Shown: positions 1 through 6,900 of the stretch, piece by piece
How the letters are laid out: each line of letters starts with the position of its first letter
Numbering within the stretch: the stretch's first letter is position 1
DNA from: Gemmatimonadota bacterium
GTDB lineage: Bacteria > Gemmatimonadota > Gemmatimonadetes > Gemmatimonadales > GWC2-71-9
Reading direction: 5' to 3'
Assembly (NCBI GenBank): GCA_025361465.1
Contig: JANYAG010000069.1
Span: forward strand, 1-8,733
Length of the DNA stretch: 8,733 nucleotides
Position numbers and translations under genes: made by a program
The notes under the pieces: generated by a model
What the model saw: only the letters and a program-made list of their open reading frames with translations
Databases searched by the model: none
Told to the model about the DNA's origin: nothing

Positions 1-1
1 C

Positions 2-298
2 GGCGCCGCCTTCGGCTTGCGCAAGGGCGACCGCAGTCGCGTCATCGATACGCCGGACGGCTTCTATGTGTTCACGGTGCTGGATCGCATTCCTGCCGAC
101 TCGGCGGCGTTCGTGAAGGACAAGGATCAGCTGACCTCGCAGTTCGTGCGCATGGCCAGGCAGGATCGCCTCCGCCAGTACATCGCCGCCCTGCGTGCCA
201 GCGCCAAGGTCAAGGACGCCCGCGCGGACGTCCAGCGAACCAATGCCCAGGCCGAGGCCGATGCGGCAGCGCAGCAAGCGACCAAGCCCAAGCGCTGA
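2..298 (+). CDS. SurA/PpiD-like peptidyl-prolyl isomerase, C-terminal end (5' truncated by window edge)
   Basis: The frame is open from the window edge and ends at TGA 296-298, so only about 98 C-terminal residues are visible. Nothing marks a true start; a TTG at 17 lies inside the conserved region. The fragment reads DTPDGFYVFTVLDRIPAD, followed by a charged helix and then RLRQYIAALRASAKVKDAR. This matches the C-terminal end of PpiD/SurA-type periplasmic chaperones, where a parvulin domain is followed by a helix that packs back on the N-terminal chaperone domain. The last 30 residues are Ala/Gln/Lys-rich and probably disordered. Such proteins fold outer-membrane proteins in the periplasm, which would fit the LptD barrel encoded nearby, but the parvulin domain itself is outside the window. 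It converges on tatA. Family assignment is fairly secure; SurA versus PpiD cannot be decided. Confidence 0.7.
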   Translation, partial: GAAFGLRKGDRSRVIDTPDGFYVFTVLDRIPADSAAFVKDKDQLTSQFVRMARQDRLRQYIAALRASAKVKDARADVQRTNAQAEADAAAQQATKPKR

Positions 299-324
299 AC
301 ACACTGGATTGACCGTCAACGCAG

Positions 325-358
325 CACGGGCGCCCAAGTCTTACCTTGGGCGCCCGTG
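325..358. terminator. Perfect 14-bp hairpin between convergent genes, probable bidirectional terminator
   Basis: Arms CACGGGCGCCCAAG (325-338) and CTTGGGCGCCCGTG (345-358) pair without a mismatch around a 6-base loop, TCTTAC. It sits 27 bases after the stop of the rightward isomerase gene and 25 bases after the stop of the leftward tatA. That is where a shared terminator is expected. On the plus strand only a short TTT follows, and on the minus strand there is no T-run, so it is not a canonical U-tract terminator. It may act by hairpin strength, with Rho, or simply protect 3' ends. Confidence 0.7.
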
Positions 359-382
359 GTGTTTCGTGGAAGACCGCTGGCG

Positions 383-640
383 CTACTGTGACAGCCGCTT
401 GGGTTCGCTGCTGCTCGTTGGCGGCGCCACAGGTTGGCCATCGACGGTGCGCGAGGGCACCGACCGATCATCCGCGGCGGCATTGGTCAGCGCCTCCTGC
501 GTGTCGGTCAATGACCGTTTGAACTCGCGGATCCCCTTGCCCATCGACGAGCCGATTTCGGGCAGCCGCTTGGCGCCGAACACGAGCAGAACGACCACCA
601 TCAGCGCCATGATTTCCATGAAACCGAGATTCCCGAACAT
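383..640 (-). CDS. tatA: Twin-arginine translocase subunit TatA/E family
   Basis: This 85-aa protein has the TatA plan. A short N-terminal membrane helix (about residues 6-21, with E9 near its periplasmic end) is followed by the FG hinge (F21-G22), then AKRLPEIG and the amphipathic helix GSSMGKGIREFKRSL (about 30-44), and a polar, probably disordered tail. TatA oligomers form the pore or weaken the membrane when TatC has bound a twin-arginine signal peptide. The ATG at 640 is supported by a strong Shine-Dalgarno AAGGAGG that overlaps the TAA stop of the upstream membrane-protein gene, about 8 bases from the start. It is the last gene of the leftward series and lies about 3.3 kb from tatC rather than next to it. 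TatA and TatB are hard to separate by sequence; the LPEIG/GKGIREFK pattern favours TatA. Confidence 0.9.
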   Translation of the reverse strand: MFGNLGFMEIMALMVVVLLVFGAKRLPEIGSSMGKGIREFKRSLTDTQEALTNAAADDRSVPSRTVDGQPVAPPTSSSEPKRLSQ

Positions 641-652
641 GCGGACTCCTCC

Positions 653-925
653 TTAGAAAATCGAGCGCGCAGTGTAGTACGCTACGGCGACGCCGACCAG
701 GCTCAACAAGGACACATTGATTCCCACGGGTCCGAGCGTGAACGATACCACCAGCAGGTTCACCGTCACAGGGCCCAAGCTCGGTGCCACACTGAAGGTG
801 AAGAAGCTCTTGGCGGCGCTCTCCGGAAGAAACCGGACCAGCAGGGCAGAAAGGTACCCTCCCAGCAGGAACCCGGCCGCCAGGATGCCGAGGTAGAATC
901 GCGGGCGCTTCGGACCGGTGGACAT
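653..925 (-). CDS. DUF4321-like small integral membrane protein
   Basis: A 90-aa hydrophobic protein with a basic N-terminus (GPKRPR), a first membrane helix at about residues 10-31 containing a Gly-rich GFLLGGYLSALL, a less hydrophobic middle (FFTFSVAPSLGPVTVNLLVVSFTLG) and a second helix at about 68-86. The layout of helix, 'F-S-APSLGPVTVNL...SFTLG...N-S-L' and helix fits my memory of the DUF4321 family, whose function is unknown. Its ATG overlaps the TGA of the polyprenyl synthase gene by one base (TGATG), so the two are translationally coupled. It ends 12 bases before tatA. Tight coupling to a prenyl synthase and to tatA suggests a membrane role, but none can be assigned. Confidence 0.7.
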   Translation of the reverse strand: MSTGPKRPRFYLGILAAGFLLGGYLSALLVRFLPESAAKSFFTFSVAPSLGPVTVNLLVVSFTLGPVGINVSLLSLVGVAVAYYTARSIF

Positions 926-1917
926 CAGCGACGACGCTCCAAGACATAGGTCAGCGAGGCGCGGAGTGCCTCGCAGGCAGGGCTACCAGGCAAGGCCGCC
1001 AGGTGGTCATCGGCCTGTGCGCACAGGCGTTGGGCACGCTCCCGGGCCGCCTCGAGCCCACCATGCCCCGAGACCGCGGCGACCACATCGGCGATTTCAC
1101 GGTCCGTCGGCTCGGGGTTATTCATCAGGGCGTCGAGCTGCCCACGCTCGGGGCCGGAGAACTCGGGCAGGGCATAGATCAGCGGCAGGGTCACCTTGTG
1201 CTCCCGAAGATCGAGACCGGACGGCTTGCCGGTGTCCGACGGATCGGCCACGTAGTCGAGAAGGTCGTCGATGATCTGGAACGCCATGCCGAGATTCTCC
1301 CCGAAGCGGGCGAGGGCCGCACGTTGCGCCAGCGGCGCGCGGAGGGTTCCGACCTCACACGCGCCGGAAATCAGGGAGGCAGTCTTGGCCTTGATCAGCA
1401 GGTCGTAGTCCGCCTCACTGAAGGCGAGCGGATCATGCGAGAGGAGCTGGCGCATCTCGCCGATGGTCATCTCATTGGTCACCCGCGCCAAAATCCGCAA
1501 GGCATCGAGATCGCCGAGGCGCACCAGTTCGACCATCGCCCGGGAATACAGAAAGTCGCCCATGATCACCGACACCTGGTGCGAAAACAGCGCGTTGATC
1601 GTCGGCATGCCGCGTCGCAACACCGAATGATCCACCGCGTCATCGTGCACCAGGGTGGCGAGATGGATCAGCTCGATCACCGCGGCCAGGGCGGCGGCCT
1701 CGGGGGTAGGGCCATCCGTCGCTTCGTCGGCGAGCAGCGTGAGTGTCGGGCGGAACATCTTGCCGCGCATGCGCAGCAGGTGCTCGTTGAGGTCGCTGAT
1801 CAGCGGGAAGTCGTCCTCGATCATGCGACGCATCTCGTGCTCGACCTGCGCCAGACGTGGCACGACGCTCGCCTGGAGATCCGTGAGCGACAGCGGGCCG
1901 AGCTGGGAGAGCGTCAC
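925..1917 (-). CDS. Long-chain trans-polyprenyl diphosphate synthase (IspB/HepT-like)
   Basis: A 330-aa class I isoprenyl diphosphate synthase of normal length. It condenses isopentenyl diphosphate onto an allylic primer to make an all-trans polyprenyl diphosphate. Visible motifs are GKMFRP (52-57, substrate-binding K and R), the first Asp-rich motif DDAVD (92-96) followed by R101-R102, GKP around 231, the second Asp-rich motif DDLLD (217-221), and DLREHKVTLP (236-245). The fifth residue before the first Asp motif is a small Ala (A87), as in long-chain enzymes, rather than the bulky aromatic of short-chain ones. A quinone side chain, probably menaquinone, is the likely use, but chain length cannot be read from the sequence. 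The motif after the second Asp site has EHK where EGK is usual. The start is a GTG in a GTGA overlap with the stop of the TPR gene, so translation is probably coupled. The fold is certain; the exact product is not. Confidence 0.9.
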   Translation of the reverse strand: MTLSQLGPLSLTDLQASVVPRLAQVEHEMRRMIEDDFPLISDLNEHLLRMRGKMFRPTLTLLADEATDGPTPEAAALAAVIELIHLATLVHDDAVDHSVLRRGMPTINALFSHQVSVIMGDFLYSRAMVELVRLGDLDALRILARVTNEMTIGEMRQLLSHDPLAFSEADYDLLIKAKTASLISGACEVGTLRAPLAQRAALARFGENLGMAFQIIDDLLDYVADPSDTGKPSGLDLREHKVTLPLIYALPEFSGPERGQLDALMNNPEPTDREIADVVAAVSGHGGLEAARERAQRLCAQADDHLAALPGSPACEALRASLTYVLERRR

Positions 1918-3812
1918 GCGGCCCCGTCGCTATCGAGATTGGTCAGTCGGTCACTCGCATCGACGAATCCGACGTCCACCGCCAGGACCCGCTCATAGCA
2001 TCCGCGCGCCTCGGCATCCTTGCCCTGGGCCTCGAGCGCCCGGCCGAGCCAGTAGAGCACGCCGATCTTGTCCGCGTCACCCTCGGGTCCCTTCTCCACA
2101 CTGCGCAGCACGGCCTCGGCCACCGCCGGGCGATTCTGGTCAAAGAACACCTGGCCCAGCGCCTCGGAGGTGCGCAGGCGCACTTCGGGCGCGCGCAACG
2201 CCTTCTGGAACTCGCTGATCGCCTCGTCCAGCAGCCCCATCTCCTTGAACGCGATCCCAAGATCGTAATGGGCCTGATGATCCTCGATCGGCAGATTCTG
2301 GTCGAGGGCGCGCTTGAATTCGGCCAGGGCATCGCGGAAGGTGTCCGCTTCGTCCGGCGCGACATCTGGCGTCTCGGTCCGCATCCGGGTCGAGCGCGGC
2401 CCAGCGTCGTCGATCACCATGGCGCCGAAGTCCACGAATCCCTCGGGCGTGGAACTGATCACGTCGGGGGCCATGGCACGGAGTGCGTCGCGAGCTGGCA
2501 CGTTGTGCTCATCAAGCTCGAGAATGCGGCGATACACGGCGACCGACTTCTCGGTGCTTCCCTCGCGCACGAGCGCCTCAGCCAGGCCGACATAGGCCTC
2601 ACACAGCCGGGGGACGTCGCGCATGCGCGAAGCAACCTCGACCCGCGCCTGGTGCCGGTGAATTGCCGGCGGCTCCGCCTGCGTGAGTTCGGTGGCCACC
2701 AGGTAGGCCTGGAGCCACTCCTCCTTTTCGGTATATCCCGCCAGCGCCGCATCGAGCGCGGCAATCCCGCGCACGCGGTCGCCGACCTCCAGGAGCGCGT
2801 GGGCGGTGACGCGGTTGCCGAGGGGGTCCTCCGGGGAGAAGACCAGCGGCGTGCCGGTTGTGACGGCTTCGGTGTCGAGAAAGACGATCTCCGGAGTCTC
2901 GCCCCCGGCCTCGGCCGCGGCGTCCGGCTGCTCCACCGAAGTTGCTTCAAGTCCTTCCACGGCCGCAGCAGACCGGGTGCCGTCGGCGAACGCTTCGGAG
3001 CGCTCGAGTCCGTCGATCGGTTTCGCAGCGCGGACGTCACCAGTCGCCTGTTCCGATCCCACGAGGCCGGCGACCGATTCCACCCTGCCGGCGCCCACCG
3101 ATCCCTCGACAGACGTCAATTCAAGGCCGGTCACCGGCAAGGCATCCGGGCGAGCCTCCAGCTCGAAGCCGGCCGTGACAGCGGGAAGGACTGCCGTCGC
3201 CCCATCGTCGAGGACCGGCTTGGAGGCGCGCTCGATCGTCAGGGGACCGGTATCAATGAAGACGAGACCACTGGCCCCGGGATGTTCGACGGACTCGCCC
3301 TCGGCAGCCGCCGGGATGCTCGAGTCACGGCCGAGCAGCTCGTCGATCAACGCGTCGAGACCGCGCCACCCCGGAAACTCCCGTCCCAGCCGTTCGCACT
3401 GGTTTCGGGCGTCATCGCCGCGTCCGCCCTGAACCATCCGTTCGTGATAGGTCCGGAGACTGTTGCTCACATCATAGAGCACCCGTTTCCGCGCCTGGAA
3501 GCGGGCCAGCTCGAGGTAGACATGCACGCGGTTCGGTTCGAGGCGCAGGATCTTGCCGCACAGCGCGATGGCGTTGTTGAAGAACCCCTGCTCCCCATAC
3601 CGGGTGGCGGCTTGCTCCCACGCCTCGCAGGCGGCCAGGACGTCGCCCGCCTTGAGCGCCAGATCACCGATCCGGTTGTAGATCGCCGGGTCGCTGCCTT
3701 CGACGCCGCCCTCCCCTTCCCGGATGGCCTGCCGATAGAGCTCAATGGCGTCGCGCCACTCCTCACGGAGTTCGTGCTGACGGGCGGCCACTTTGAGTTT
3801 ATCAAGCGCCAT
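1914..3812 (-). CDS. Cytoplasmic two-lobed tetratricopeptide repeat protein
   Basis: A 632-aa protein without signal peptide or membrane helix, so probably cytoplasmic. N-terminal TPR-like helices cover about residues 8-160, for example AIYNRIGDLALKAGD and NNAIALCGKILRLEPNR. A low-complexity Ala/Glu/Gly/Val-rich linker covers about 165-325. A second TPR lobe covers about 330-625, with clear units at 421-437, 514-543 (AHYDLGIAFKEMGLLDEA) and 585-613 (VLYWLGRALEAQGKDAEA). The lobes are probably protein-interaction scaffolds; no catalytic motif is visible. The linker carries related segments: VFIDTGPLT (184-192) resembles VFLDTEAVT (310-318), and GLELTSVE (229-236) resembles GLEATSVE (287-294). 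No strong Shine-Dalgarno precedes the ATG at 3812. The gene starts a tightly packed group with polyprenyl synthase, DUF4321 and tatA. I do not recognise a named family. Confidence 0.85.
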   Translation of the reverse strand: MALDKLKVAARQHELREEWRDAIELYRQAIREGEGGVEGSDPAIYNRIGDLALKAGDVLAACEAWEQAATRYGEQGFFNNAIALCGKILRLEPNRVHVYLELARFQARKRVLYDVSNSLRTYHERMVQGGRGDDARNQCERLGREFPGWRGLDALIDELLGRDSSIPAAAEGESVEHPGASGLVFIDTGPLTIERASKPVLDDGATAVLPAVTAGFELEARPDALPVTGLELTSVEGSVGAGRVESVAGLVGSEQATGDVRAAKPIDGLERSEAFADGTRSAAAVEGLEATSVEQPDAAAEAGGETPEIVFLDTEAVTTGTPLVFSPEDPLGNRVTAHALLEVGDRVRGIAALDAALAGYTEKEEWLQAYLVATELTQAEPPAIHRHQARVEVASRMRDVPRLCEAYVGLAEALVREGSTEKSVAVYRRILELDEHNVPARDALRAMAPDVISSTPEGFVDFGAMVIDDAGPRSTRMRTETPDVAPDEADTFRDALAEFKRALDQNLPIEDHQAHYDLGIAFKEMGLLDEAISEFQKALRAPEVRLRTSEALGQVFFDQNRPAVAEAVLRSVEKGPEGDADKIGVLYWLGRALEAQGKDAEARGCYERVLAVDVGFVDASDRLTNLDSDGAA

Positions 3813-3826
3813 GAAGGATCACGGAA

Positions 3827-3871
3827 AAGTGTGGGCTCAAGTGTAGACAGGACTTGGGGTTCTAAGTGTAG
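3827..3871. repeat. Three direct copies of AAGTGTRG upstream of the TPR gene
   Basis: On the plus strand AAGTGTGG lies at 3827-3834, AAGTGTAG at 3839-3846 and AAGTGTAG at 3864-3871. Start-to-start spacings are 12 and 25 bases, close to one and two helical turns. The second and third also share a preceding GGG[CG]T..-like segment. They lie within the 181-bp intergenic gap, one of them across the proposed -10 element, so they could be operator half-sites. They could also be chance repeats in a short region. Confidence 0.4.
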
Positions 3872-3893
3872 GCCCGGCCGCACGGGGAAACAA
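3865..3893 (-). promoter_or_regulatory. Possible sigma70-type promoter for the TPR gene group
   Basis: On the minus strand TTGTTT (3893-3888) is followed after exactly 17 bases by TACACT (3870-3865). These match the -35 consensus at three of six positions and the -10 consensus at four of six. Transcription would start near 3858 and give a leader of about 46 bases before the ATG at 3812. The 181-bp gap is the longest non-coding stretch on this strand, which also supports a new promoter here. It is a sequence guess only. Confidence 0.35.
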
Positions 3894-3979
3894 GATTCCG
3901 CAGGACGTCCGGGTATAGTTTCGGCCAGCAGCCGAGGGTCGAAAGGTCGTGCCTGGCTCGGCGATCGCGGACCGTGAAT

Positions 3980-3992
3980 CGGCCCTGGGCCG
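3980..3992. terminator. Short GC-rich inverted repeat just after the lptD stop
   Basis: CGGCCC and GGGCCG flank a single T. As RNA this gives a stem of about 5 bp with a 3-base loop, starting one base after the TAG stop of the tatC-lptD frame. It could be a weak transcription-end or pausing hairpin, but no T-run follows on the minus strand. It is short enough to arise by chance in GC-rich DNA. Confidence 0.25.
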
Positions 3993-3993
3993 C

Positions 3994-6900
3994 CTAGGGC
4001 TGAATGGTCTGCTGCTGATAATCGAACTTGATATCGGTCAGCCGCATCAGGAAGATGCTGAACACGAGCGCATAGTTGCCGTTGGCATTCTTGGTGAAGT
4101 TGAAGGTGGCGCGCCAGTCGTGCAGGGTCCGCTCCAGCTGGATCTGCTGCGACTCGAACCGCTTGGCCGTGGCATTGTACTGCGTATTCCAGCGGACGGC
4201 CCAGTACATCGTCGGTGAAAAGGACATGTTGAGCCCGACACTGCTTTGGCTGTTCGTCACGATCGGGATGACGATCGGCGGCCGGCCGAAGGGATCCTCG
4301 GGCACCGAAGGCACATTGACTCCTGCGTTGGGCCGGGGACGGCTGAGGGTGTAATTGACACTGGCGGTGAGCCCGGTCCTTCCCAACGCCGGCGGCAACC
4401 CGGTCGAGGAGCTGCCGAACATCCCCTGGCGGACGGGGACCTGCGCGGGCGGCGGTGCCAGTGGTCCCGTGGCGACGCTGCGACTGGCGAGCCCAAGCAG
4501 CCGGGCCAGCCCGTTGAAGGTCCGGCTGCTGAGCGAGAAGTTCGCTGCCACGTTCGACAGATAGGGGGAGAACTTCGCGGTATCGGACCCCACCTGCCCC
4601 TTCCAGAGATCGTGGCCGAGAGAGAGTGAGAAGCCCGGCAGCAGGTCGCTCCCGAGGGTGTTGTTGAGGGTCGAGGTCGTCCAGCCGGTGCGTCCGGGCA
4701 ACTTGGCCTGCTCGAAATCGTAGCTGACCGTCGAGGTGTTGATGCTCAGCACCGTGATGGGGCGCGCCGTGGACGCTGCCGAGAGGGTGTCGCCGGGGGC
4801 GCGGTGCGGCTTGGCTTGGATGTTCTGGCTCAGGGTGATCGATCCCGTCATCGCGGCGGGCGTGGCGGTGAGCGTCTGCAATCCGCCGTCACTGAGCGCC
4901 TTGGCAAACTCCGCCGGCAAGGTCGCCTTCGGCGCGTACTCGAACGACAGCTGGGGCGAGAGGGCATAGCGAAGCCTGGCAGCCGGGCCGACGGCCCCGC
5001 GGGTCAAGACATAGAAGTTGGGTGCGGCGGACAGCCGGAATTGCAGTTTCTTCCCCTGCATCACCCACTTCCCGTTGGTCGCGTCGCTGCGGTAGAAGAG
5101 CGGGTAGTTCACCACGATGTTGGTGATCCCGACCGTGGGCGTAACCTTCCAGGAGTTGCGAAGCAGCTGGGGCAGGTTGATGCCGGTGTTGAAGTCCATG
5201 CCGCTGCTGAAGCTCCCTTCGCGCGTCAGCGAGACGGTGACGGAATCGTTCGGATCAGCCGTGGTGCTGTCGGGGCGACGGCTGGTCCGGGTGACTCGAT
5301 TGACGGTTTGCTGGTCATTCAGGGTGATGTTGTTGTTGAGGGTGAATTGCCCGATCCGCAGCGGCGTGGGCAGGCTCACCCTCGTTAACCTCGAATGCCC
5401 GGTCGCGCGACTCGTGTCAAGCGATCCGTTGCCGATGATGACGCCAGGTGAGGTGGGCGCCAGCTTGAACTGCAGGTCGTTGGTGACCTGGAGGTTCGGC
5501 GACCAGGTGATCAGCCGGCTGAGCGCGAAATCGCCCGGGGAGATCGAGAGGGACGGCAGCGTCATGGTGCCGCTGCCATCGGAAATGCTCTCGCTGCGAT
5601 TGCCGCCGATGGTGACGTTTCCCCATCGCAGCCGCTTGGTGAAGTTGAGCGAGCTGCGGATCGACGCGGTGTTCAGCAGCGGGTCGATCGCATTGTTCCG
5701 AACGACCGTCGCGTTCGACATGTAGTTGAAGCTCAGCTGGATGGTCGTGGCGATGTTGAACCGCTGGTTGTGCGTCCACCCGAGCGTCAGCCCATTGGCG
5801 CCGTTGTCCTGGACCTGCTTGCTGTAGGCGAAGTCGCCATCCAGAAACCGGTTGCGCCAGTTGTAGCGGAGGTTCGCACCGTAGGCGAGGTAGCGGTTGG
5901 CGTACCAGTCGACCTGGGCCTTGACGTCGAGGTAGTCGTTCGGGGCCCAGTAGTAGCCGAGGTTGGTGATCGCGCGATTGTAGGTGCGTTCGGGACGGAC
6001 GATGTCGTTGAAGCCGAAGCGCGGGATCAGGATGCCCGAGCTCCGCTTCGACTTGGTGTCCTGGAAGATGAACGGCAGCCAGACCAGCGGGACGTCCCGG
6101 ACATAGAGCACCGCCGGCCGGGCCACGAGGATCGAGTTCGACACCCACTTCACCTGGCCGGCGTTGAAGTGGTAGTCCGGGATCGGCAGGTCACAACTGG
6201 TGAATTCGCCGTGCGCCATGTAGAAGCGCGCGCCCGACGAATCGATCGCGAAGTTGCCCCGCAGGAACCAGTCCCCGCCCATCTCGTTGACGGACGTGAA
6301 CGCATCACTGACCACCACGCGTTCCTTGCAGGTGTTGATGCTGGTGATCCGCCCGACCAGGGGCCGCGGAGGGACGCCCTGGAAGAGGTGCGGCTCGCCG
6401 CTGCCGACCAATTCGCAGGTCGCGTTGTCGTAGCGGAGCTGATGGGCCTCGAAGGTCGAGGTATCGCGACGGATGCCGGCGTGGCCATCGATCACGAACT
6501 TCGGTCCATCGGGCGACAGCACGGCCGAGTCGCCGACCATCTCGGTGACACCGAATCCCTTGCGGGTCAGCAGCGCCTGAGCGATCGAATCGGGAACGGG
6601 AAAGGTGACGGTGGGCTTGTCGGGAAGGCCGAGGCGCTTGGCGGCCGCCGAGTCGAGCGTGCGAGTGATGGGAGCACGACGCATGGTGTCCTGGGCCGTC
6701 GGCGGTGCCCGTCCTCCCGCCGCCGGCTTCGACGGGACCTGGGCCCGCAACCCCTGCGGCAGGCCGCACAGGGCCAGCAGGATGATGCCGGCCACGGCCG
6801 CATCGCGCAGCCGCTTGCGCCGGGCCACGATGTACGCCCCCGCCACGCCAAGTTCGTAGAGCACCAGGAGCGGCACCGTGAACACGATCATCGAGAAGAC

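Noticed and set aside
1003..1998. 331-codon open frame on the plus strand opposite the polyprenyl synthase
   Set aside because: The minus strand carries both Asp-rich catalytic motifs; the plus frame has no recognisable motif and crosses the gene boundary.
3921..3935. Small inverted repeat TCGGC-CAGCA-GCCGA in the 181-bp gap
   Set aside because: Only a 5-bp stem with no T-run; easily found by chance in this base composition.
3961..3968. Palindrome GCGATCGC
   Set aside because: Eight bases, common in GC-rich genomes; no second copy or link to a known operator seen.
2268..3977. 569-codon open frame on the plus strand opposite the TPR gene
   Set aside because: No domain or plausible start signal; it runs antisense to a well-supported TPR protein and reflects GC-driven lack of stops.
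6766..6777. Possible lipobox LALC around Cys259 in the TatC-LptD junction
   Set aside because: The residue before Cys is Leu, not Gly, Ala or Ser, so lipoprotein processing is unlikely; the signal peptidase I-type end at A267 fits better.
6567..6851. Alternative minus-strand frame starting near the TatC-LptD junction, as a possible frameshifted gene
   Set aside because: Its translation is Trp/Cys/Arg-rich with no signal-like or LptD-like pattern. TatC and LptD are in the same frame, so no frameshift is needed.
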